A DNA stretch of 64,000 bases from Candidatus Methanodesulfokora washburnensis (GTDB taxonomy: Archaea; Korarchaeota; Korarchaeia; Korarchaeales; Korarchaeaceae): positions 1 through 64,000 of the forward strand of contig NZ_RCOS01000087.1 of assembly GCF_003947435.1 (NCBI RefSeq), in the 5' to 3' direction. Position numbers and translations under genes: made by a program. Positions 44,681 to 52,314 of this stretch are shown here, piece after piece; the stretch's first letter is position 1, and each line of letters begins with the position of its first letter. Below the pieces are notes generated by a model that ran no database searches, had not been told where the DNA came from, and saw only the letters and a program-made list of their open reading frames with translations.

Positions 44681-44887
44681 CTCCACGACTGAAGTCGGGA
44701 GCTTTGTAGGTTCATCCGCAGTCCCCTACGGGCATGGTTACGATGCCCTGCTAGGAGGGACTTGGCCCTCCTAGCTATATCCCTAGGACAGATAGCTTCA
44801 GGGCAACCTGCCCCAGCTTTAGAAGGGAGAAATATTTAAATCTTACTGCGATTCCTCTCCTCGGCTAAAGGTCGGGAGTCTCCTCAC
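44681..44887 (+). repeat. Structured repeat, copy A (IS200/IS605 MITE- or omega-RNA-like)
   Basis: The element opens with CTCC-A-CGAC-TGAA-GTCG-GGAG (44681-44701), a perfect bulged hairpin, and closes with a related hairpin (44857-44878: CTCC-TCGGC-TAAA-GGTCG-GGAG). Between lie further palindromes (GGGCAT/ATGCCC; CTAGGAGGG/CCCTCCTAG) and an AATATTTAA box. Copy B at 54854 has the same layout. Hairpins of this consensus with TAAA loops mark the ends of TnpB-family insertion sequences (recollection), but no tnpA or tnpB is present. It sits between the Sm gene and a convergent gene. Confidence 0.55.
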
Positions 44888-44902
44888 ATTGATCTTGATG
44901 AA

Positions 44903-45184
44903 CTACCTTCTCAAGGAAATTATGGTGTACGTATCAGTTATATACCATCTTATCTGGTCTCTAAACCACTTCCAGAACTCAGCGAAAGCATCCATGCTAT
45001 CTGACTCGAGCATCAGGAATCCATTATAGTTAGTTCCCCATGCATGATCGAATACGCCGAGAAGTCTGACCTTTGCGGGCCATTTTTCTATTATCTCAGT
45101 CCACTGCTTTCTGGCTTTCTCCTCCTCCTCTTCTGTCATATATTTCAACTTATAGAAAACTATATACACGTAAGTTGGCATCAT
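44903..45184 (-). CDS. Hypothetical small protein, possible dimeric alpha/beta-barrel
   Basis: With ATG 45184 (or 45181) behind gaaggtgtc the protein has 93-94 residues. The longer frame would run into tRNA-Val. It reads PTYVYIVFYKLKYMTEEEEE, ARKQWTEIIEKWPAKVRLLG, VFDHAWGTNYNGFLMLESDS and ends DTYTIISLRR: a beta-alpha-beta-beta-alpha-beta order seen in ferredoxin-like dimeric barrels. No catalytic residues can be named. Confidence 0.6.
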   Translation of the reverse strand: MMPTYVYIVFYKLKYMTEEEEEKARKQWTEIIEKWPAKVRLLGVFDHAWGTNYNGFLMLESDSMDAFAEFWKWFRDQIRWYITDTYTIISLRR

Positions 45185-45231
45185 GACACCTTCCCATATG
45201 CCATCAAGGGACTTATTAAACATTCCTCTGA

Positions 45232-45303
45232 TGGGCCGGGTGGGACTCGAACCCACGGCCTCCGCCTCGTAAGGGCGGCGTCATACCACTAGACCACCGG
45301 CCC
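45232..45303 (-). tRNA. tRNA-Val (anticodon TAC)
   Basis: Acceptor GGGCCGG / CCGGCCC, D arm GTCTAGTGGTATGAC, anticodon stem CCGCC / GGCGG with loop CTTACGA (anticodon TAC), T arm GTGGG-TTCGAGT-CCCAC, discriminator A. No intron. Confidence 0.95.
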
Positions 45304-45314
45304 ATTATTTTACA

Positions 45315-45387
45315 AGCCCCGGGCGGGATTTGAACCCGCGACCTGCCGCTTACCAAGCGGCCGCTCTGACCGCTGAGCTACCGGGGC
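45315..45387 (-). tRNA. tRNA-Thr (anticodon GGT)
   Basis: Acceptor GCCCCGG / CCGGGGC, D arm TAGCTCAGCGGTCAGAGC, anticodon stem GCCGC / GCGGC with loop TTGGTAA (anticodon GGT), T arm GCGGG-TTCAAAT-CCCGC. It is nearly identical to tRNA-Thr(CGT) at 46477 except in the anticodon loop. It lies 11 bases upstream of tRNA-Val on the same strand. Confidence 0.95.
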
Positions 45388-45555
45388 ATAACACTCGTTA
45401 CAGGAATTATTATTTAAATCTAATCCTGACTGAGAGCCTGATGTACATAGGCTATCTCTTATGTTATAAAAATGTTTTATGTTATATCTTGATTCATTGC
45501 GATTTCAGTAGGCAAGGTGATCTCTCAATCCTATTTGAGACTAAGCTGAAATGAA

Positions 45556-45652
45556 CGCCGGGGGTGGGATTTGAACCCACGCGGCCCAATGGGCCACTGA
45601 CTCTCCGCATACAATAGCAGGCCAGCCCCCTACCGGGCTAGGGCACCCCGGC
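45556..45652 (-). tRNA. tRNA-Ser (anticodon GCT) with 12-nt intron
   Basis: Acceptor GCCGGGG / CCCCGGC with discriminator G, D arm CCCTAGCCCGGTAGGGG, long variable arm (TGGCCCATTGGGCC), T arm GTGGG-TTCAAAT-CCCAC. The anticodon stem CTGGC / GTCAG is interrupted 3' of position 37 by TTGTATGCGGAG (45603-45614). A central helix CTGC / GCGG with 3-nt bulges TAT and AGA puts both splice sites exactly at the intron ends, a minimal bulge-helix-bulge. After removal the loop is CTGCTAA with anticodon GCT. Confidence 0.9.
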
Positions 45653-45689
45653 TCCCAAGTTAATAATAACAACCTTTTATAAACATTTC

Positions 45690-46229
45690 TCAGAGCTGCT
45701 CTGAGTTTTTTATAAGAGATAGAGCTTCCTTCATCATCTTTATCATGTCCTCGATCGCATACTTCTCGTCTTCTTTGTTCTCCGGCACCAGCATAGCGCC
45801 GCATATCTCGCACACAACCTCTTCGCCGGAGGATATCCTTCTCAGTACCTCATCAAGAGGAAGTCTCATATGAGACGGATCTGAAGCGCAAACATAGTGC
45901 TCGGTGGAATCCTGATCCATTACATGCCTTGAAAGAAGATTCATAGCTTCTTTTATTCTTCTCTCAACATATTCCTTAAAAATACCCCTGTTTAGCTTCC
46001 AGTAAACCCTTCTTATTCCCTCCTCTCTGTTGACTTCTGTTCTAAGCTGAAGAGCTAGGTTTTCTCCCTGTAATATATAGAGAACTTTCCTTAGATCCTG
46101 AGGGCTCATACCAGTGGCTGATATTATATCACCCTCCTCCATCTCCCTTCCATCCATAGCTTCAAGTATCTTTTTTGCTATTCTTCTATCTCCTATTGCC
46201 ATGGTGAGTGCTATCTTTGAGTAGTCCAT
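45690..46229 (-). CDS. tfe: Transcription factor E alpha (TFE)
   Basis: TFE helps open the promoter with TBP, TFB and RNAP. From the ATG at 46229 (behind aaggtgg) the protein has 179 residues, normal for the family: an extended winged helix (residues 10-85: GDRRIAKKILEAMDGREMEE, DLRKVLYILQGENLALQLRT), a linker helix, and a C-terminal ribbon HYVCASDPSHMRLPLDEVLR, then VVCEICGAML. Only three cysteines remain; the second Cys of the first pair is missing, with a His nearby. The 51 extra codons upstream are not credible. Confidence 0.8.
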   Translation of the reverse strand: MDYSKIALTMAIGDRRIAKKILEAMDGREMEEGDIISATGMSPQDLRKVLYILQGENLALQLRTEVNREEGIRRVYWKLNRGIFKEYVERRIKEAMNLLSRHVMDQDSTEHYVCASDPSHMRLPLDEVLRRISSGEEVVCEICGAMLVPENKEDEKYAIEDMIKMMKEALSLIKNSEQL

Positions 46230-46476
46230 AGTCCACCTTAGATTTTTGGTGTTAGGTAAGATATAGAGTTTGCTTTTATAACCTAAATTATATAAGAGGG
46301 AGTTAATATTTTTGATAGAATAGTATGCTTCAGAGTGACCAATGGAGAGGATTTTTCTGTGAATTAAGAGAATCATCGTCATAATTTTCTTAAAAAGATA
46401 ACTTAATTTAAAATTAATATTGAGTTAATGAATTTAGCGGCACCAACTTTATATTAGCTGTTAATCATATCATGGT

Positions 46477-46549
46477 GCCCCGGTAGCTCAGCGGTCAGAG
46501 CGGCCGCCTCGTAAGCGGCAGGTCGCGGGTTCAAATCCCGCCCGGGGCT
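46477..46549 (+). tRNA. tRNA-Thr (anticodon CGT)
   Basis: Acceptor GCCCCGG / CCGGGGC, anticodon stem GCCGC / GCGGC with loop CTCGTAA (anticodon CGT), T arm GCGGG-TTCAAAT-CCCGC, no intron. The body matches tRNA-Thr(GGT) at 45315 in inverted orientation 1.1 kb away. Confidence 0.95.
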
Positions 46550-46899
46550 TGTTTCAATACAAATAGGATTGAAAGATGATTTAAGGGCTCCCATCACACT
46601 GGAATTAGATCTTTTTATCCAGCACAAAGTTTATTAATTGATTAGCTTAATTTCACTAAAGGCTCGGAATAGAAGTGTAGATCCTAGGAAAAATCGGGAA
46701 TATATGGATTCTGTCCATTCTCTATGAGAGGAGAGGCCTAGCATTATTTCAATAATGCTAGGCTAGGAGAATGAGATGTTCCTATGCAAAATGTGAGAAG
46801 GATTTATGGGAGTGGCCAAGAGACAAGTATAAAAATAGATGGATGATGATTTATGCTTAACTAGAATAGCTCTATGTTGTTGGAAAGGAGAGTGATGAT
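46550..46899. other. Intergenic region with long palindrome and possible mini-ORF
   Basis: The perfect inverted repeat CCTAGCATTATT-TC-AATAATGCTAGG occupies 46737-46762. Nine bases later an ATG (46771) behind ggctaggaga opens a 29-codon frame ending at 46860 that has two Cys (MRCSYAKCEKDLWEW). It may be a tiny metal-binding peptide or chance. The last 40 bases carry the proteasome gene's ribosome-binding site (aaaggagagtgat). Nothing else is seen. Confidence 0.4.
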
Positions 46900-47523
46900 A
46901 TGGTTCTTGCCACATCTCTGGGTGTAAAATTCAAGAATGGTGTTGTTTTAGCTGCTGATAGAAGGGTATCCTATGGAGGATTCATACTCAGCAAGGCTGC
47001 TAAGAAAGTGATGAAAATAAATGAGCGTGTTGGTCTATCCATGAGCGGATTACCTGCAGATTTTCAGGAGCTTTCAGAAATTCTCAGCTATAATATAGCT
47101 CTTTATGAAATGGATATAGAGAGAAAAGCAACTCCAACGAATATTGCAAGACTTCTCTCGATAATAATGTATCAGAGGAGGTTTTATGGCCCCTTTTATG
47201 CCGAGATATTGGTTGGAGGATTGGAACAAAATAACATGCCTAAGATAATAGTGCTCGATCCAGCTGGAGGAATGCTGGAGGAGGACTATGCAGCCACTGG
47301 TACAGGAGCTCAGATGGCGACTGGAATATTGGAGAGATATTTTAAAAAGGATCTTGAGAAGGATGAAGCAGTGGAAATAGCCGAGAGGGCGATGAGAGCT
47401 GCTATAGAGAGGGATGCGCTATCAGGAGATGGTATAGATATTCTGATAATATCAGATAGCGGAACAGAGGAGAAGTTCGTTCCCGCTAGGATAGAGTGGA
47501 AGGATGTCGGGAGGAGATCATAA
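46900..47523 (+). CDS. psmB: Proteasome beta subunit lacking the catalytic Thr1
   Basis: The 207-residue beta-ring subunit begins MVLATSLGVKFKNGVVLAAD. Aligned on the invariant Asp17 (LAAD) and GV at positions 5-6, position 1 is Ala and Thr falls at position 2, so no Thr1 nucleophile can be freed. Lys33 (in AAKKVMKI) and the GTGAQMA and SGDGIDILI motifs are kept. It is therefore probably a structural beta subunit that works with an active one elsewhere, as in crenarchaea with two beta genes. It heads an operon with a peptidase and a site-2 protease. Confidence 0.88.
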   Translation: MVLATSLGVKFKNGVVLAADRRVSYGGFILSKAAKKVMKINERVGLSMSGLPADFQELSEILSYNIALYEMDIERKATPTNIARLLSIIMYQRRFYGPFYAEILVGGLEQNNMPKIIVLDPAGGMLEEDYAATGTGAQMATGILERYFKKDLEKDEAVEIAERAMRAAIERDALSGDGIDILIISDSGTEEKFVPARIEWKDVGRRS

Positions 47524-47525
47524 AA

Positions 47526-48626
47526 GTGGATAGGAGTAGCCTCTTGAGCGAGCTTATAAACCTGATCAGAATAAAAAGTTTTTTTAGAAGGGAGTCTGAA
47601 ATAGCTAGCTATCTAATTGACAGACTCTCGAGAATAGCAGATAGAGTTGAGCTTCTACCTGTACCGGAGTGCGGAGGAAATGTCCTAGCGAGTTTTGGAG
47701 GGGAGAGAAGATATCTTCTCCTCACTCACATGGACACCATTGAGCTAATGGGAGAATGGACGAGGAATCCATGGGGACAGATAGATGACAATGCTGTTTA
47801 CGGCTTGGGAGCGCTCGACTCAAAGTCCTCGTTAGCCGCCATGATAGAGGCCATAAGAAATTTGAGGGAGAAACAGCCCCTCGATGGAGTTGTCCTTGCA
47901 GCAGTTTGTGATGGAGAGGGATTTAGCAGAGGGACTTACCATCTTATAAAATCGGGGAAGTTAAACGGCATAAAAGGGGCCATAGTTGGAGAGCCAACTG
48001 GCTTAAAGATAATGAAGGGAGCTTATGGGAGGATAGTTTTAGATGTAGAGGTGAAAAGTCGGCCTGGAGTTGGGGTTGAGCCCTTTACAAATGCCATAGT
48101 TGAGGCATCCAAGATAGTGCTTCATGCAACAAGATATCCGGAGATAAGTCCGGGGACAATAGCTCCTCTCTCCATAAAATCCCCTGAGCTCATAATGGAT
48201 CATCCTGGCATATGTCTGTTGAGAATAGACCACCACTATCCCCCAGGAGAGACCGAGGATGAGGTTAGGAAGAGGCTTATCTCATATCTCCAGAGGACAG
48301 AGGGGCTAAAGGCAGAGGTATCTATAAAGCCGATGAAGAGACCCACTCCCTTCATGGAACCATATTTACTCGATGAGAACTCAGATCTCCTGAGGGTGCT
48401 AAGGGATTCTTTTGCCAGATCCCTCAACAGCGAACCTATTGTTGATGTACACAGATCAGTAAGCGAGGCAAACTACTTGAACAATATAGCCAAGATACCA
48501 TCTGTCATAATAGGACCGGATGGCGGGAACAGACACTCAAGCGATGAATTTGTGTATATAGATTCTGTAGTGAAGCTTACAAATATATTAGAGATGGCCC
48601 TTTCCATTCTTCTCAATAAGAGGTGA
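47526..48626 (+). CDS. M20-family metallohydrolase (ArgE/DapE/LysK-like)
   Basis: The 366-residue protein has YLLLTHMDTIE (metal His and Asp), VYGLGALDSKSSLAAM (bridging Asp), CDGEGFSRGTYHL (catalytic Glu) and a late DGGNRHSSDEFVY (metal His). It cleaves N-acyl bonds of amino acids or LysW-bound lysine/ornithine. No lysW, argC or other pathway genes are near, so the substrate is open. GTG 47526 behind gggaggagatca is preferred to 47496, which overlaps psmB. Confidence 0.82.
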   Translation: MDRSSLLSELINLIRIKSFFRRESEIASYLIDRLSRIADRVELLPVPECGGNVLASFGGERRYLLLTHMDTIELMGEWTRNPWGQIDDNAVYGLGALDSKSSLAAMIEAIRNLREKQPLDGVVLAAVCDGEGFSRGTYHLIKSGKLNGIKGAIVGEPTGLKIMKGAYGRIVLDVEVKSRPGVGVEPFTNAIVEASKIVLHATRYPEISPGTIAPLSIKSPELIMDHPGICLLRIDHHYPPGETEDEVRKRLISYLQRTEGLKAEVSIKPMKRPTPFMEPYLLDENSDLLRVLRDSFARSLNSEPIVDVHRSVSEANYLNNIAKIPSVIIGPDGGNRHSSDEFVYIDSVVKLTNILEMALSILLNKR

Positions 48627-48632
48627 TTTTTC

Positions 48633-49739
48633 CTGAGCCTAGATTTCTTTTTCTACTTAGCTATCTTCTGGATTATCCTCTACGCAGCAGGCAGAATAGT
48701 TAAGCTGAAGAGGATCAAAATATCACCTTTTTATCTCCAAGTGGATCTTCCTGCTGATTTTATAAATAAATTAGATAAAAATAAATTTTCTTGGATGAGA
48801 AAAATTTCCACAGCATCGATCTGGATTTCAATTATAATGGGCTCAATCACGCTGATATATCTATTTATCTCATTTTTCAAAACTCTTTTCCAGAGCAGCC
48901 AAGCATCTATCTCGGTCATCCCTGTTATACCTGGGATCACAGTCAGCTTGACCCCTGCTGTGATAATCTCCATATTCCTGCTGGCAATTGTCCATGAGCT
49001 AGCTCATGGCTACTCATCAGTTGTAGAAGGAATATCGGTGAGAAAGCTTGGCTTTTTCATCCTATTTGTCATACCCGGTGCTTTTACCGAGCCGGATGAT
49101 GCCGAGATGAAGAAAGCTGAGCCGAAAAAAAGAGCCAGAATAGAAGCAGCTGGTTCAGCATCAAATCTAGCACTTGGTTTGCTGTTCTTGATAATAGCAG
49201 TTCTCATATTTCAAGGATTCCCTACATCTCCTCATGGCGTTCTAGTATCAGATGTGATGAAGGATGGACCATCTTACGGCAAGTTAAGGCCAGGAGATGT
49301 GATAATTGGGATCAATGGGACGAGAATCAATAGCATGGATCAGCTTCAGAAGCTGAAGGAAGGAATGAAACCGGGACAGACTGTCGTAATACAGACACTT
49401 GACAGAAATGTATCTATTGTGCTTGGGGCTTCAAACAACTCCACTCAGCCACTAATAGGGGTTCTTCTTTCCCCCCTCCCCTATTATAGGACATTCCTTC
49501 CGATCAATATCGCTATGCCACTTGAAGAGTTTCTCTTCTGGGCCATAATTCTCAATTTAGGGGTGGCTATGTTTAACTCTCTCCCGCTAGTGCCTCTCGA
49601 TGGTGGACTCATAGTAAGAGATCTCTTGGAGATTGTTTATGGGAAAGAGCGGGCTGAGTATCTTATAAAGGCAATATCCCTGATGACAGCTGTTGTACTT
49701 ATCTTCGACATGGCTAGTTCTCTCATAATGTTGAAGTGA
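48633..49739 (+). CDS. Site-2 protease family (M50) intramembrane metalloprotease with PDZ domain, CTG start
   Basis: The protein has an N-terminal transmembrane helix (SLDFFFYLAIFWIILYAA) that lies upstream of the first GTG (48741). The only fitting start is CTG at 48633 behind gaggtgat, giving 368 residues. Core: HELAH with His121, Glu122 and His125, a PDZ domain (about 200-265: PSYGKLRPGDVIIGINGTRI) and the third metal ligand in NSLPLVPLDGG (about 315-325). It cleaves membrane-bound substrates, often regulators. The membrane HTH protein at 50758 is a conceivable neighbour substrate (inference). Confidence 0.87.
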   Translation: MSLDFFFYLAIFWIILYAAGRIVKLKRIKISPFYLQVDLPADFINKLDKNKFSWMRKISTASIWISIIMGSITLIYLFISFFKTLFQSSQASISVIPVIPGITVSLTPAVIISIFLLAIVHELAHGYSSVVEGISVRKLGFFILFVIPGAFTEPDDAEMKKAEPKKRARIEAAGSASNLALGLLFLIIAVLIFQGFPTSPHGVLVSDVMKDGPSYGKLRPGDVIIGINGTRINSMDQLQKLKEGMKPGQTVVIQTLDRNVSIVLGASNNSTQPLIGVLLSPLPYYRTFLPINIAMPLEEFLFWAIILNLGVAMFNSLPLVPLDGGLIVRDLLEIVYGKERAEYLIKAISLMTAVVLIFDMASSLIMLK

Positions 49740-49744
49740 ACAGA

Positions 49745-50746
49745 ATGAATCCATTTGAAAAGATTCTTAGGCCTCCTGAAGTTGAGAGAATTGTCGATAT
49801 TTCAGCAAGAAGAGGAATGAGATCCTCTAGAGGAGGAGTAGGTTTAAGCTCTGCTAGAAGAAGGGAGATAGATAGGGTCAGAAGAATGATGGATACATCA
49901 AGCGCTATTTTAATGTCTGTTGTCAGATCATATCCAAACTTAGACTCTATCGACAGATTCTATCTGGATCTTCTGGATTCCCTCGCGGATAGAAATAAGC
50001 TAAAGCACAGCTTGGGTGCGCTGAGCTGGGCGTCAACAACTATAAGAAAGATAAAGAGGGAGATAATATCCTCCCTAAGGCAGACATCAGATCCGGTGGA
50101 GATGGAAAGGCTGAGAAACATGGCAATAGCTAGAATGAACTCTATTTTGAGGAGGATAGAACCGGAGATAAACTATCTCAGGGATATTTATTCAGAGTTA
50201 AGAAAAATACCTGATATAAGAACTGATATTCCCTGCGTGATACTTAGCGGAATGCCAAACACAGGAAAGAGCAGCATAACACAGAGGATATCTACTGGAA
50301 AACCAGAGGTGGCTCCCTATCCATTCACAACAAAGGGGCTTCTTCTGGGTCACATGGATCTTGGAAACTTCAGAATGGCTCAAGTGATAGATACCCCGGG
50401 ATTGTTGGACAGACCCTTAAACAGGAGAAACAAGCTCGAGCTTCAGGCTATAACAGCACTAAAGAACCTCCCCGGAATAATTCTCTTCGTTTTGGATCCA
50501 ACAGAAACCTGTGGTTATTCTGTTAGAGAGCAGATGAATGTTCTAAGAGATATTTCAAAGACTTTTTCCGAGAAAGGACTGATAGTTGTGCTAAACAAGA
50601 AGGATATATGGGGTGATTTCCCCGATAAAGTGAGGGAGACATTGGCATTTTTAAGTGGATATGAGTACATAGAAGTATCTGCATTAACTGGGGATGGGAT
50701 AGATAATTTAATTGAAAGAATAAGAAATCTCCTCAGATCCTTCTGA
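49745..50746 (+). CDS. nog1: NOG1-type GTPase (ribosome biogenesis)
   Basis: The protein of about 333 residues has the NOG1 N-terminal helical domain (1-165) and a GTPase domain with G1 GMPNTGKSS, G3 DTPGLLD, G4 NKKD and G5 SAL. NOG1 acts in 60S/50S assembly in archaea and eukaryotes. The ATG at 49745 (MNPFEK) is chosen; a GTG at 49736 overlapping the previous stop adds three residues. Fourth gene of the psmB operon. Confidence 0.88.
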   Translation: MNPFEKILRPPEVERIVDISARRGMRSSRGGVGLSSARRREIDRVRRMMDTSSAILMSVVRSYPNLDSIDRFYLDLLDSLADRNKLKHSLGALSWASTTIRKIKREIISSLRQTSDPVEMERLRNMAIARMNSILRRIEPEINYLRDIYSELRKIPDIRTDIPCVILSGMPNTGKSSITQRISTGKPEVAPYPFTTKGLLLGHMDLGNFRMAQVIDTPGLLDRPLNRRNKLELQAITALKNLPGIILFVLDPTETCGYSVREQMNVLRDISKTFSEKGLIVVLNKKDIWGDFPDKVRETLAFLSGYEYIEVSALTGDGIDNLIERIRNLLRSF

Positions 50747-50757
50747 GTTCACATTTC

Positions 50758-51846
50758 TCACTCCTTTTTAACTCTGTTCATCAAGGTTTCCCTTGCCAGT
50801 TCGTTTACTTTTATCACCTTGGTTCTTTTGAGATCCTCTCTTACCACTAGGCCCATGTTATCCAATTTCTTCAGAATTCTGGATACCTTTGCTTTAGAGA
50901 ATCCAACAAGCTCTGAGAGATCCTTTTGCTTCACTCCATTCCTGTTTTCAGCTACCTTCATGAGGACTTTGAGCTCATCTTCATCTAATGAGTTTATCCT
51001 TGCCTCTATTTCTTTTGGATGCGTTATCTCAATCCTTCCCTCTTTCTTCCTTCTTCTAAGTAGAATTAACGCTGAAAGAAGTATTATCAGAGCAGAAAAT
51101 GCACCAATAATCAACGGAAGTATATTTGGCGATGGTTGAGGTGGAGGCTGTATGTTGTTTGATGTCTTCGGCGGCACCCAGACATAATTTATTGTGTACA
51201 CGAATTGTTGATACCCTGCTGCTGTTGGCCATATAAGAGCTGGATCCAAGAACTCCACCAGAACTCCATCCGATGTCTGAGTTGCTGTAAAGGGATTTTT
51301 AACCTCAGACGGTCTTATAAGACTTCCCTGTGGAAGTAATACTGCTGCATTCAGATTTTCTTTTGGAAGCGTAGCATTGGGGGATATGACATAGAACAAC
51401 AGGGTGAAATTCCCTCCTTCCCCTCTTGGTATCACAAAAAGACTCCTGCTTATATTTACCGTGAAACTGAACTTCTCACTGCTTCTTGGTCTGACCGGCT
51501 CCTTAAATGTAACAAGGATGTTCACAGCATAGTATGTTGTGTTAACAATGGCAACATCCACGTTCTCCGAGCGATTTATCACATCGACTCTCCTGACATC
51601 TGGAGATGCCATCCACCTGTTCCACTCCATGAGCGGGAATATAAGAGATCTGACTGCAGTATCTCCAGCGGTCAGCTCACCATAATAGCTAAGCTGGGCA
51701 TAGTTACCAGTGGAAATGGTGAGTTTAACTTTAATTAATCCTGCTCTTGCCCCCTGTTCCCCCATTATTCCAATTATTGGTGGAGAAAGCAGGAGGATCA
51801 GCAGAAGCAATGTTCTGCAGTTCATCATGCGACCACTGGAGGACAT
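50758..51846 (-). CDS. Membrane-spanning winged-helix regulator with extracellular domain
   Basis: The 362-residue protein has a signal/anchor (residues 9-29), an extracellular beta-rich domain of about 205 residues with sequons (NTT, NIS, NFT, NAT), a Pro-rich stalk (PPPQPSPN), one transmembrane helix (about 248-268, LIIGAFSALIILLSALILL) and a cytoplasmic MarR/ArsR-type winged helix (about 290-360: DELKVLMKVAENRNGVKQKD, LSELVGFSKAKVSRILKKLD). It should sense an outside signal and bind DNA directly. Archaea have several such one-component proteins; the ligand is unknown. The gene is transcribed convergently with nog1. Confidence 0.8.
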   Translation of the reverse strand: MSSSGRMMNCRTLLLLILLLSPPIIGIMGEQGARAGLIKVKLTISTGNYAQLSYYGELTAGDTAVRSLIFPLMEWNRWMASPDVRRVDVINRSENVDVAIVNTTYYAVNILVTFKEPVRPRSSEKFSFTVNISRSLFVIPRGEGGNFTLLFYVISPNATLPKENLNAAVLLPQGSLIRPSEVKNPFTATQTSDGVLVEFLDPALIWPTAAGYQQFVYTINYVWVPPKTSNNIQPPPQPSPNILPLIIGAFSALIILLSALILLRRRKKEGRIEITHPKEIEARINSLDEDELKVLMKVAENRNGVKQKDLSELVGFSKAKVSRILKKLDNMGLVVREDLKRTKVIKVNELARETLMNRVKKE

Positions 51847-51891
51847 CTACTTAAATAGTTGCACATCATATATAAGGATGGGATCTACGTA

Positions 51892-52314
51892 ATGAGAAGA
51901 AAACATAAGACTAGAGTCGATGTAATCGAGTGGATATCTGAGATAGAAAATGCATCTAAGGAAGGAGCCATTATAATCGTTGAGGGAAAAAAGGATAGGG
52001 ATTCCCTCAGATCCGCTGGCATCTCGGGGAGGATAGTTTACGTCAAGGACATAGAAGCTCTAGTGAAAAAGGAGGGATTAAGTATTTTCAAAGGAAAGAG
52101 CTTCATAATTTTGACTGATTTTGATCGAGAGGGCTCGGAGATGGCATCCAAGATATCCAGAGAGATAGAAAGCGGAGGAGGAAGAGTAATAAAGTGGATT
52201 AGGTATCAGTACAGGGCTCTGGGTCTCCCGGATAAGGTAGAAGATTTTTATAAGGTGGTTGATGATGATCTATATAGAGGTCTGGACAAGAGCATTTCCT
52301 TCGGAGAGCGCTGA
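51892..52314 (+). CDS. Toprim-domain protein
   Basis: The 140-residue protein contains a single Toprim fold: IIIVEGKKDRDSLRSAG (catalytic Glu) and FIILTDFDREGSEMA (the DxD pair), as in small DnaG-like or RNase M5-like archaeal proteins. It is predicted to bind RNA or DNA through Mg. ATG 51892 is preferred to 51859. Its last 50 bases overlap the next gene, so the two are coupled. Confidence 0.8.
   Translation: MRRKHKTRVDVIEWISEIENASKEGAIIIVEGKKDRDSLRSAGISGRIVYVKDIEALVKKEGLSIFKGKSFIILTDFDREGSEMASKISREIESGGGRVIKWIRYQYRALGLPDKVEDFYKVVDDDLYRGLDKSISFGER

Noticed and set aside
44903-45256. Longer version of the small protein beginning inside tRNA-Val
   Set aside because: The first 24 codons are tRNA sequence; ATG 45184 with a ribosome-binding site fits better.
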